Source: Terriglobales bacterium (GTDB lineage: Bacteria > Acidobacteriota > Terriglobia > Terriglobales > Acidobacteriaceae). Taken from it: a DNA stretch of 64,000 bases. Both the position numbers and the translations under genes were made by a program. This document shows positions 26,174 through 34,113 of this stretch, in pieces. Within the stretch, counting starts at the first letter, position 1; each line of letters starts with the position of its first letter. The stretch spans positions 1 to 64,000 of the forward strand of contig DATMPC010000107.1 in the NCBI GenBank assembly GCA_035567895.1, written 5' to 3'. Under the pieces are notes generated by a model, which searched no databases, was not told where the DNA came from, and saw nothing but the letters and a program-made list of their open reading frames with translations.

Positions 26174-26632
26174 TTAGGAGTGCCTGGCAATGGCAGTTTT
26201 GTCCTGCGGGGCGCGATTAGCTGATTTTTTTTTAAGAGTTGCCGAACCCTGACGCTCGTGACGCCTGTCCTCGTGATTCACAAGGAGCGCTTCGATCTGG
26301 CGTAGTAGGTCGTTAGTATTCATAGGCTTAACTAACATGGAGTCGGCGCCCTCTTCCTTCCAATCGCTACCCAGGAGCGGGAAGGCAGTAAGGATGGCAA
26401 CTGCCGGATCGTAATCTTGCTTCTTAGCCTCGCGGATCACGTCGTAGCCGGCGGTTTCGGTCTCCATCCGCATGTCAGTGATAATCATTTGGTAAGTATT
26501 CTGAGGAAGCCGGGCTATAGCTTCCTTGCCGGACGCGGCCGTATCCACTTCAAATCCGTTGATTTCGAGGATAGCTTTCAGCGTGAGAAGAATAGCGAGT
26601 TCGTCATCAACCAGCAGGATGCGACGTTTCAT
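26174..26632 (-). CDS. Stand-alone response regulator receiver
   Basis: 152 residues. A receiver fold fills 1-120: acidic pair Asp9/Asp10, phospho-acceptor Asp53 (IITDMRM), Thr in 'ILTAFP' and Lys in 'LVKPMN'. A basic tail of about 30 residues follows, with no output domain. It is thus a CheY/Spo0F-type messenger or phosphate sink. No kinase is adjacent; the big hybrid kinase at 34 kb is a candidate partner only by proximity. It is divergent from mtaB, with about 140 bp between starts. Confidence 0.92.
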   Translation of the reverse strand: MKRRILLVDDELAILLTLKAILEINGFEVDTAASGKEAIARLPQNTYQMIITDMRMETETAGYDVIREAKKQDYDPAVAILTAFPLLGSDWKEEGADSMLVKPMNTNDLLRQIEALLVNHEDRRHERQGSATLKKKSANRAPQDKTAIARHS

Positions 26633-26776
26633 CGGGAATGCTCCAGGGGACCGATACTGAGTCGGTTTGAGCGTATTGAGGAAGATATAGCCATCCAGAA
26701 GTACCTCAGATGCGAATTGCGCCGACTCAGGTTGCGAGGTGAACCGGGCACCTCGTTCAGCGGCTATGATAACACC

Positions 26777-28207
26777 GTGAGAGGTTACTACATTCAGAAC
26801 TTCGGATGCCGCGCCGCCCAGGCGGATGGATCGGCCATTGAACGCCAGCTTACGAACAATGGTCTGCGGCGCGTTAGCGCGACATCCGAGGCAGATATCG
26901 TCGTTCTCAACACCTGTACGGTAACCTCCGCCGCTGATCAGGACGCCCGCGCGGCCATTCGGCGCTCACAAAGAGAGCGTCCGGAGGCAAAAATTCTCGT
27001 TACCGGATGCTATGCGCAGCGTGCTCCGGAGGAAATTGCGGCGTTAGACGGCGTTACTTGGGTCGTTGGGAACTCCCACAAACACCAAATTGGGAACATT
27101 ATTGCAGGTTCCAGTGCCACCGGAAGCGGCGAATTCGTGCCGCTAACCGCACTCGACACCAGCTTCCAAGGCGCGAATTTCGCCCCAAAAATCTACGCTA
27201 GCGACATCTTTGCGCACACCCAGCTCCAGTCCGCGCCGGTTTTTGAGGCCATTGAGCGCACTCGGCCGAACCTTAAAATCCAGGATGGATGCGATAACCG
27301 CTGCTCTTTCTGCGTCATTCCGTACGTTCGCGGACACAGTAGATCGCTCGCTATCGACAAAATTCTGCGAGAAATCCACGACTTAGAGGCCGCTGGATAC
27401 CGTGAAATCGTCATCTCCGGCATCAATTTGGGGCGTTGGGGACGCGATTTTGCGGCTCAAAAGCGCAATTTTGCGGCAGAAACGAGCGATTCTTGGGCAC
27501 AAGAGCACCAGTTTGAGGCGCAAGATCGCTTCGTTGAGGCGCTTCGCGTCATCCTGGAGCGCACGTCCGTCGAGAAACTGCGGCTCAGCTCGATCGAGCC
27601 CATGGACTGGACCGACGACCTGATCGCCCTCATGGCTTCCTCGAAGCGGATTGCCAAGCACGCACACGTGCCCTTGCAGTCCGGAAGCGATCGCATTCTG
27701 CGCAAAATGCACCGAAAGTATCGTCCCTGGCATTACGCGGAAAAGGTGGAAAAGATCCGTTCCGCGATGCCCGACGCAGCCATCGGCGCCGACGTAATGG
27801 TCGGATTCCCCGGCGAAAGCGACGAGTTATTCGAGGAATCGCGCGCCTTTATCGCGAAAATGCCGTTCACGTACCTGCATGTTTTCACGTATTCGCCGCG
27901 TCCCGGAACTCCCGCGGCGACGATGCCCGACCAGGTTCCTCTCGAACTGGCGCGAGAACGAAATCGGGAATTACGGAATTTGGCTGCAGAGAAGAATGTT
28001 GGGTTCCGAAGTTCCTTTTTGGGACGAACAGTCGAGGCAATTACGCTCGCAAAAGGCGATTCTGAGATGACCGAAGCCCTGAGCGACAACTATTTGAAGG
28101 TTGAAATTAAGGGCCAGCACGAAGCGAATCGGTGGATGAGGGTGAGAGTTGGTGCTTTAACGGAGCATGGAATGTCTGGAGAATCGGGTGATCGGGTCAT
28201 CGGGTGA
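26777..28207 (+). CDS. mtaB: tRNA t6A37 methylthiotransferase MtaB
   Basis: 476 residues. The UPF0004 domain has three cluster cysteines (NFGCRAA, LNTCTVTSAAD, VTGCYAQR). The radical SAM domain has CDNRCSFC followed by VIPYVRGHSRS, the MtaB pattern. A TRAM domain ends it. It converts t6A37 to ms2t6A in tRNAs. I chose GTG 26777: MRGYYIQNFGC fits the family, and TATGAT lies six nt upstream, so the mRNA is probably leaderless. The open frame upstream is antisense to the receiver gene. An insert of about 30 residues (RDFAAQKRNFAAETS...) contains an internal duplication. The last eight residues (ESGDRVIG) and the stop are encoded by an ATCGGGTG repeat. Confidence 0.93.
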   Translation: MRGYYIQNFGCRAAQADGSAIERQLTNNGLRRVSATSEADIVVLNTCTVTSAADQDARAAIRRSQRERPEAKILVTGCYAQRAPEEIAALDGVTWVVGNSHKHQIGNIIAGSSATGSGEFVPLTALDTSFQGANFAPKIYASDIFAHTQLQSAPVFEAIERTRPNLKIQDGCDNRCSFCVIPYVRGHSRSLAIDKILREIHDLEAAGYREIVISGINLGRWGRDFAAQKRNFAAETSDSWAQEHQFEAQDRFVEALRVILERTSVEKLRLSSIEPMDWTDDLIALMASSKRIAKHAHVPLQSGSDRILRKMHRKYRPWHYAEKVEKIRSAMPDAAIGADVMVGFPGESDELFEESRAFIAKMPFTYLHVFTYSPRPGTPAATMPDQVPLELARERNRELRNLAAEKNVGFRSSFLGRTVEAITLAKGDSEMTEALSDNYLKVEIKGQHEANRWMRVRVGALTEHGMSGESGDRVIG

Positions 28208-28434
28208 TCGGGCGAAGTAACACCCGAATCAGCACTAACGCTCCCGACTGTCATTCCGAAGCGCCTGAATTTGGCGCGAGGAATCTGCTGTTTCCCTGGG
28301 CAATGTCGAAAGCAGCAGATCCCCTCCCTTCGGTCGAGGGATGACAGTATTTACAGTTCTTGCCTGATTAAACGATCAGGTCTGTGACATGGTCTTACTT
28401 CACCCGATCACCCGTTGGTCCGATCACCCGATTC
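28181..28434. repeat. Composite repeat: ATCGGGTG arms around a family C hairpin
   Basis: Left arm GAATCGGGTGATCGGG... (28181-28219) and complementary right arm (28394-28434) enclose a family C inverted repeat (28247-28348). The same three-part order is found at 32261-32552. The left arm overlaps the end of mtaB. Confidence 0.9.
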
Positions 28435-28492
28435 TTAGCCGTGCTATACTCGGCTGAACTGCGCGATCCCGCGCAATCCCCCGGAGGAATGT

Positions 28493-29089
28493 ATCGATAA
28501 ACGTTTTGGCCGCAGTACTATTCGCACCAATGAGCGTATTCGCGCCCGCGAAATCCGTGTAATAGATGAGAACGGTGCTCAGCTTGGTGTAATGCAACCC
28601 TTTGAAGCCCTCAAAATTGCCCGCGAGCGTGGTTTTGACCTGGTAGAGATCTCTGCCACGGCCAATCCGCCCGTCTGTCGCATCCAGGATTACGGCAAGT
28701 TCCTGTATGAGAAAGAGAAGCAGGAGCGCGCGGCAAAGAAGAACCAGAAGGTCATCACCATCAAGGAAGTGAAGTTCCGCATCAATGTGGACGAGCACGA
28801 CTACGAGTTTAAAAAGAACCACGTACTCCGCTTCCTCGAACAGGGCGACAAAGTAAAGGCCACCATCTTCTTCCGCGGCCGCGAGATGACGCATACCAAT
28901 TTGGGACGCCAGGTGCTCGAGCGCCTGCTGAACGAAGTTGGCGAGCGCGCGGTAGTCGAATTCCGTCCGCGGATGGAAGGCAACACGTTGCACGCGATTC
29001 TTGCTCCACCGAAGAAGGTGGAAGGGAAGAAGCAGCAGGCTCCGCCAAGGCCGCAGCAGGGGAATCCGCCGGCGGCGCAGCAAGCCTGA
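28493..29089 (+). CDS. infC: Translation initiation factor IF-3 with an ATC start codon
   Basis: 198 residues. 'RTNERIRAREIRVIDENGAQLG', 'PPVCRIQDYGKFLYEKEKQERAAKKNQ' and 'IKEVKFRINVDEHDYEFK...FLEQGDKVKATIFFRGREM' are IF-3. The N-terminal domain is complete only if translation begins at ATC 28493, five nt after GGAGG; the nearby ATG 28489 is out of frame and meets a stop after three codons. A non-AUG start is a known feature of infC and underlies self-repression, since IF-3 rejects such starts. The Gln/Pro-rich tail is lineage-specific. infC is not next to rpmI-rplT, which lie about 7 kb away on the other strand. Confidence 0.95.
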   Translation: MDKRFGRSTIRTNERIRAREIRVIDENGAQLGVMQPFEALKIARERGFDLVEISATANPPVCRIQDYGKFLYEKEKQERAAKKNQKVITIKEVKFRINVDEHDYEFKKNHVLRFLEQGDKVKATIFFRGREMTHTNLGRQVLERLLNEVGERAVVEFRPRMEGNTLHAILAPPKKVEGKKQQAPPRPQQGNPPAAQQA

Positions 29090-29094
29090 GAGGA

Positions 29095-29129
29095 ATCGGG
29101 TGATCGGGCCATCGGGTGATCGGGTGAAG
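29095..29129. repeat. ATCGGGTG repeat arm (single)
   Basis: AATCGGGTGATCGGGCCATC... in the left-arm orientation directly after the infC stop. No complementary right arm follows; a family A hairpin comes next. Confidence 0.85.
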
Positions 29130-29183
29130 TGAAACCCGGGTGCTGTTCTCTTAGACCTCAGAGGGAACTCTTTAGAAGACTTT

Positions 29184-29354
29184 TCATCCTGAGCCTGTTT
29201 TGGCGAAGGATCTCCCGCGATATTTCGGACTTGATTGCTCCTGGAAGGGCTCTTTCACGAAGAGTCCAGGTTCTTGGGCCAAGGTGCCACGGGGCAGCAA
29301 AATTCACATGCTGCATTCCGGGAGATCCTTCGCCAAAACAGGCTCAGGATGACA
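29184..29354. repeat. Family A long inverted repeat (copy 3)
   Basis: TCATCCTGAGCCTGTTTTGGCG with GAAGGATCTCCCG and complement ending GGCTCAGGATGACA. It lies between the convergent infC and alaS genes, where it can act as a two-way terminator. Confidence 0.9.
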
Positions 29355-29404
29355 GCGTCTGAAGCAGCAACTTGGAAACCGAACAGGTTCGCGACTCTGG
29401 CGAC

Positions 29405-32227
29405 CTAAGAAGCTAACGCCCGCACCACATCCACTGAACTTCGCAGCGCCGAATCCAGTGCTCCGGGTTCCGAACCACCTGCCTCAGCGAGATCAGGTCT
29501 TCCTCCGCCTTTGCCGCCTACCTTCTTCGCCACCTCGGCGATGATCTTGCCTGCCTGGACGCGTGTGGTCAGGTCTTTGGTTACGCCTACGATTAGCGCG
29601 ACTTTGCCGTCTTGCACTGAGCCGAGCACTACGACTCCGGAGCCCAGTTTGTTGCGCATGTTGTCGACTAGCGTGCGCATCTGATTGCGTTCGAGATTGT
29701 CGACGCGCTGTGTGAGCACCTTGATGCCGTTGGCTTCCTGCACTTGGTCGGCAGCCGCTGAAACGGCCGATGAGGCCGATTTCATGCGTATCTGCTCGAG
29801 TTCTTTGCGCAGCCGGCGAATTTCTTCGTCGCGGCGTTCCAATTCGGTCTTAAGCGCCTGGGCGGGGGAATCGTCGGCGCGCCCGATCAATGTGGAGACC
29901 ACGTGCTGGAGCTCGTGATCTTTGCGGAAGTGCTGCAGTGAGCCTTCGCCGCTTACGGCTTCTACGCGGCGCACGCCGGATGACACGCTTCCTTCGCGCA
30001 GGATCTTCAGCAAGCCGATCTCGCCAGTGGCTAGTGTGTGAATGCCGCCGCAGAGTTCGGTTGAGAAGTCGCCGATCTTCACTACGCGGACGCGTTCGCC
30101 ATATTTCTCGCCGAAGAGCGCCATGGCTTTGAATTCGTTGATGGCGACGTCGATGGGCACGTCTTCGAAGGTCTCGACGCGGGTGTTCTTCAGCACCTCG
30201 CGATTCATCAGGTCTTCGATGTCCTGCAGCTCTTCGTCGGCAACTGAGGTGAAGTGCGAGAAGTCGAAGCGCAGATGGCCGGGAGCAACCAGAGAGCCTG
30301 CCTGTTTCACGTGCTTGCCCAGGGTCTCGCGCAGGGCGGCGTGGAGAAGATGCGTTCCGGTGTGATTGCGTTTCGTGGCTTCACGAACGTCAGCGTGCAC
30401 AAGTGCTTCGAGTTTTTGTCCAAGATGGATCGGTTGGCGTGCCTTCACTTTGTGTGCACGCACACCCTGGACCGGCATCACGCAGCCGTTGACCTCGGCG
30501 ATCACGTTGCCGGAGCTGTCGCGGAAGACTCCGATGTCGCCTACTTGTCCGCCGGAATCGGCGTAGAAGGGTGTGTGATCAAGTACGACCTCGCCTTCTT
30601 CGCCTGCCTTCAATTCGGGAACGCCTTGTCCGTCTTTGACAATGGCGAGAACTTCGCAGTCGCCTGAGACTGTCTGCTTGTAGCCCTCGAAAACGGTCTT
30701 GCCGAGGTCGCGGTAGATCGGGCTCGCCGTCTGCTTGGCTCCGCCTTTCCACGATGCGCGAGCACGCTCACGCTGCTCCTGCATTGCTCGATCGAAGCCG
30801 TTTCTGTCGAAATACACCCCATGGTCTCGCGAGGCGTCTAGCATGAAATCCAACGGAAGACCGAAAGTATCGAACAGCTTAAAAGCGTCTTCGCCCTTCA
30901 AAATGCCACGATAAATTCCATACTCAGTAGCTTCGGGCGGTCCTGCTTCATGAATCAGACCTTTTAGTTCGCTAGCTCCCTGCTCTAGCTGAGCAACATG
31001 TTCACGAGTAGTCTCTGCTGGTGCTGCCTTTGCTTCAGCTATCAGTCCCTCCAGCCCTTTGAGGCCAATTGCCAAGGTGTGCGCAAACCGATGTTCTTCC
31101 GTCAGAACAATTCTGGACACCCTAAGTGCGCTATCCACAAGCTCCGGATAAGCATCTTTTAGCTGGTCTCGAACCGCGAAGACCATTTCCCACATGAAGG
31201 GTTTTTCTGTTCCAAGAAGCCGTCCATGGCGAATTCCTCTTCGAAGTATTTTTCGAAGCACGTATCCTCTTCCTTCATTCGAGGGCATTACGCCATCGGA
31301 AATCAGGAGAGTAGTTGCCCGCGCATGATCCGCGATGATTCGAAGAGACGCATCTGCGTTCGGGTTGAAGCCATAAGTCGACTGGGTCAATTCTCCTGCG
31401 CGCTTAATTAGAGGAGTGAAAAGATCCGTGTCGTAATTTGACAGCGCACCTTGGAGCACTGCTGCAACGCGCTCCAGTCCCATTCCGGTATCGATCGAGG
31501 GCCTGGGGAGTTTCGTCGTACCTCCGACGGTCCGATCGTATTGCATGAACACGAGATTCCAAATCTCGACATAACGACCGCAGTCGCAGGGGAACTTGCA
31601 GTCGGTGTGGCCTTCATCCGACGCCTCCGGACCCATGTCGTAGTGGATCTCGCTGCAGGGACCGCAGGGGCCGGTATCGCCCATCTGCCAGAAATTGTCC
31701 TTCCTGTCACCGGGGAAAATGCGGTCTTTGGGAACTCCCGTTTCGAGCCAATATCTTTCTGCCTCGCTGTCGCGCTCAACGTCGAAACCCAATTCGCGAG
31801 ATGCCGCGGCCTTGTCTGGGTCATCGAAGATCGTGACGTAGAGCCTGTCCTTGGGCAGGCCGTACCATTGCTCGGAAGTCACCAGTTCCCATGCGTAGGC
31901 GATAGCGTCTTTCTTGAAGTAATCGCCGAAGGAGAAGTTCCCCAGCATCTCGAAGAACGTGTGGTGGCGTCGGGTAAAGCCCACGTTTTCAAGATCGTTG
32001 TGCTTGCCGCCGGCCCGCACGCATTTTTGCGACGTAGTTGCGCGCGAGTAGTCGCGCTTTTCGATGCCCAGAAAGACATCCTTAAATTGATTCATTCCGG
32101 CATTGGTGAACAGCAGCGTGGGGTCGTTGGCAGGCACCAACGACGAGGAGTGGACGCGACGGTGCCCTTTGCTTTCGAAGAAGCGAAGGAAGGTTTCGCG
32201 TGTTTCTGAGCCGGATAGATGGCGCAT
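29405..32227 (-). CDS. alaS: Alanyl-tRNA synthetase
   Basis: 940 residues, slightly longer than usual. Class II catalytic core: '[39 protein letters not shown]' and '[37 protein letters not shown]'. The editing domain with zinc-type motifs '[14 protein letters not shown]' and '[13 protein letters not shown]' is followed by a coiled coil and a DHHA1/C-Ala domain rich in Gly ('[20 protein letters not shown]'). It charges tRNA-Ala and hydrolyses Ser/Gly-tRNA-Ala. A TAGATA box lies six nt before ATG 32227, so the mRNA may be leaderless. Confidence 0.97.
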   Translation of the reverse strand: MRHLSGSETRETFLRFFESKGHRRVHSSSLVPANDPTLLFTNAGMNQFKDVFLGIEKRDYSRATTSQKCVRAGGKHNDLENVGFTRRHHTFFEMLGNFSFGDYFKKDAIAYAWELVTSEQWYGLPKDRLYVTIFDDPDKAAASRELGFDVERDSEAERYWLETGVPKDRIFPGDRKDNFWQMGDTGPCGPCSEIHYDMGPEASDEGHTDCKFPCDCGRYVEIWNLVFMQYDRTVGGTTKLPRPSIDTGMGLERVAAVLQGALSNYDTDLFTPLIKRAGELTQSTYGFNPNADASLRIIADHARATTLLISDGVMPSNEGRGYVLRKILRRGIRHGRLLGTEKPFMWEMVFAVRDQLKDAYPELVDSALRVSRIVLTEEHRFAHTLAIGLKGLEGLIAEAKAAPAETTREHVAQLEQGASELKGLIHEAGPPEATEYGIYRGILKGEDAFKLFDTFGLPLDFMLDASRDHGVYFDRNGFDRAMQEQRERARASWKGGAKQTASPIYRDLGKTVFEGYKQTVSGDCEVLAIVKDGQGVPELKAGEEGEVVLDHTPFYADSGGQVGDIGVFRDSSGNVIAEVNGCVMPVQGVRAHKVKARQPIHLGQKLEALVHADVREATKRNHTGTHLLHAALRETLGKHVKQAGSLVAPGHLRFDFSHFTSVADEELQDIEDLMNREVLKNTRVETFEDVPIDVAINEFKAMALFGEKYGERVRVVKIGDFSTELCGGIHTLATGEIGLLKILREGSVSSGVRRVEAVSGEGSLQHFRKDHELQHVVSTLIGRADDSPAQALKTELERRDEEIRRLRKELEQIRMKSASSAVSAAADQVQEANGIKVLTQRVDNLERNQMRTLVDNMRNKLGSGVVVLGSVQDGKVALIVGVTKDLTTRVQAGKIIAEVAKKVGGKGGGRPDLAEAGGSEPGALDSALRSSVDVVRALAS

Positions 32228-32260
32228 AGGAAGTATCTAGTTTAGCAAGCGAAGAAAGAA

Positions 32261-32552
32261 GAATCGGGTGATCGGGCCATCGGGTGATCGGGTGAAGTAA
32301 AACCTGACCGATTCGCCCCTTAAGTACTGTCATTCCGAAGCGCCTGATGTTGGCGCGAGGAATCCGCTGTCTTTCTTGGCGCCGCAACGGACAACAGATC
32401 CCTCGCTTCGCTTCGGGATGACAGTAAAGAGAGCTTCGGAATGACCGTAAGAGAAGAGGTGGTCTTATGCAAGGAAAGCAATCTACGTGAGACTCAAAGA
32501 GCTTGCTGGTCTCACTTCACCCGATCACCCGATGGCCCGATCACCCGATTCT
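32261..32552. repeat. Composite repeat: ATCGGGTG arms around a family C hairpin (second)
   Basis: Left arm 32261-32300, family C hairpin 32326-32425, right arm 32511-32552. The architecture matches 28181-28434. It fills the gap between alaS and the phosphatase gene. Confidence 0.9.
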
Positions 32553-32555
32553 TCC

Positions 32556-33761
32556 TCACTGCACGGCAATCACAACCACCGTCGCGTCATCATGGAATCT
32601 CTCCTCGCAATGCTTCGTCACTGCCTGCATCAGGCTGCGCTGGATTTCTTCGGCTGAGCCGGTGCGGTGGCGAACCATGATGTCCTTCACGCGCTCCATG
32701 CCGAATTCTTCATCATCAGGACTTTCGGCTTCGGTGATTCCGTCGGTGTAGAGCACCAGGCGGTCGCCGCTTTCGAGCTTTAGCTGCGTCTGCTCGTAGG
32801 TCCAATCGGAGAACAGGCCCAGGACGCCCCCACCTACGCGCAGTTCAATGGCAGTGCCATCGGCGCGAGCGAGTATCGGCGGGTTATGTCCGGCATTGCT
32901 GTAACAGAAATTGCGTGATTCGGCGTCGATGACGGCGAAGAAGAAGGAGACAAATTTGCCGATCGGCATGATTTCGGTCAGCGCTTCATTTAACGAACTA
33001 CAAAGCTGCTGGGGATGAACATCGTGCGTGACGATGCTTTTTTCCAGACCCCGCAGACTTGCTGTGAGCAGTGCGCCGGGAACACCCTTGCCGGCCACGT
33101 CGGCGATGGAGGCTGCAAACTTTGTGGGCGTAAGCGCGGTGAGGTGGCAGTAATCGCCGCCAACGTAGCGTATCGAGCGCGAAACGCCGCTTATTGTGAT
33201 GCCATGCTGTGGGGGCAGGTTGAGCGAGAGCAGTTTGCGCTGAATCTCGACCGACTCCTGTTGCTCTTCGTCCAGCTCTCTATTGGCTTTTCGCGTCTGC
33301 TCTGCGCGGGCAATCAGGTCGCGTGACTTCTGAATGAGTTGAGAGTTGGTCCAGGGCTTCTGGATAAAATCCGACGCGCCGCGCTGCAGAGCTTCGACCG
33401 CGAGTTCAATTGTTCCCCAAGCGGTGATGACCAAAACGGGAACAGATGTGTTCGTCTTGCGAATGGTGGAGATCAGATCCAGACCCTCGGTTCCCGAAGT
33501 GGTATCGAGAGTGTAGTTGAGATCCATGATGAGCAGATCGAACTCGCCGACTGCTAGCGCTTCGATCACCGCGGCAGGGTGCATCACCGTTTGCGACTCG
33601 AATCCTTCAAGCTTCAGCAGCAGAGCAATCGCATGCAGCACGTCGGGCTGGTCGTCGGCGACGAGAACGCGCCTGGGCTTGGTAGCTGCACCTATTTCGG
33701 TAGCCAGAGAAGTGGAATAAGAGTCCGTCACTGCAATCTCCGATTCGGTCGAGCAAGACAC
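32556..33761 (-). CDS. Receiver-PP2C phosphatase (RsbU/SpoIIE type)
   Basis: 401 residues. Receiver domain 30-155 with acceptor Asp80 (LLIMDLNY) and Lys in 'FIQKPW', then a coiled-coil linker ('RANRELDEEQQESVEIQRKLL'), then a PP2C-type phosphatase 185-400: 'YVGGDYCHLTAL', 'IADVAGKGVPGALLTASLRG', 'YSNAGHNPPIL', 'GDRLVLYTDGITEAES' and 'HDDATVVVIAV'. Such proteins dephosphorylate anti-anti-sigma factors in stress signalling. No STAS or RsbW gene is nearby. An upstream kinase could be the 34-kb hybrid kinase; that is inference. Confidence 0.95.
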   Translation of the reverse strand: MSCSTESEIAVTDSYSTSLATEIGAATKPRRVLVADDQPDVLHAIALLLKLEGFESQTVMHPAAVIEALAVGEFDLLIMDLNYTLDTTSGTEGLDLISTIRKTNTSVPVLVITAWGTIELAVEALQRGASDFIQKPWTNSQLIQKSRDLIARAEQTRKANRELDEEQQESVEIQRKLLSLNLPPQHGITISGVSRSIRYVGGDYCHLTALTPTKFAASIADVAGKGVPGALLTASLRGLEKSIVTHDVHPQQLCSSLNEALTEIMPIGKFVSFFFAVIDAESRNFCYSNAGHNPPILARADGTAIELRVGGGVLGLFSDWTYEQTQLKLESGDRLVLYTDGITEAESPDDEEFGMERVKDIMVRHRTGSAEEIQRSLMQAVTKHCEERFHDDATVVVIAVQ

Positions 33762-33803
33762 TTGAAGGTTCTTTAAATCCCTTTGAAGTTAGTCTTCAGA
33801 GAC

Positions 33804-33957
33804 TTAGGGAAGGGCACGGATTCTATCCGTGCCGAAAAAGAACCCACGTTATTTCTTTTCTTTCAGCGGCTTCAGCCGCGGCTGAAGCCGCTGAAAGAAA
33901 GAGGAGGAAAAAAACGATTCTCTCGCCGGCACGGATGGAATCCGTGCCCTTCCCTAA
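33804..33957. repeat. Nested inverted repeat with a 44-bp perfect palindrome
   Basis: Outer arms TTAGGGAAGGGCACGGATTC and complement (33804 and 33957 ends) with their own inner GGCACGG...CCGTGCC hairpins. In the centre, 33857-33900 is a perfect palindrome of 22 bp per arm (TTTCTTTCAGCGGCTTCAGC...) without loop. It lies upstream of the phosphatase gene. Confidence 0.9.
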
Positions 33958-34113
33958 ACCAGAAGAGAGCAAGCCCCATGCCATACCGAAGCAGGCGCCG
34001 GAACTCTCGCCGGTCGCTAAATAGACTCAATTGTGGCAGTTAGCGTTAGCAGATGGACGGATATCGGTGGGCTACTGTTCGAATGTGAGACCCTTGGAGT
34101 CGAAAGCGAACAG

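Noticed and set aside
26417-26776. Long N-terminal extension of mtaB
   Set aside because: The extension is antisense to the receiver gene and absent from the MtaB pattern; GTG 26777 fits both family and promoter spacing.
28181-28219. Short spaced repeats resembling a CRISPR array
   Set aside because: ATCGGGTG words are adjacent octamers with paired inverted arms, not ~30-bp repeats with unique spacers, and no cas gene is present.
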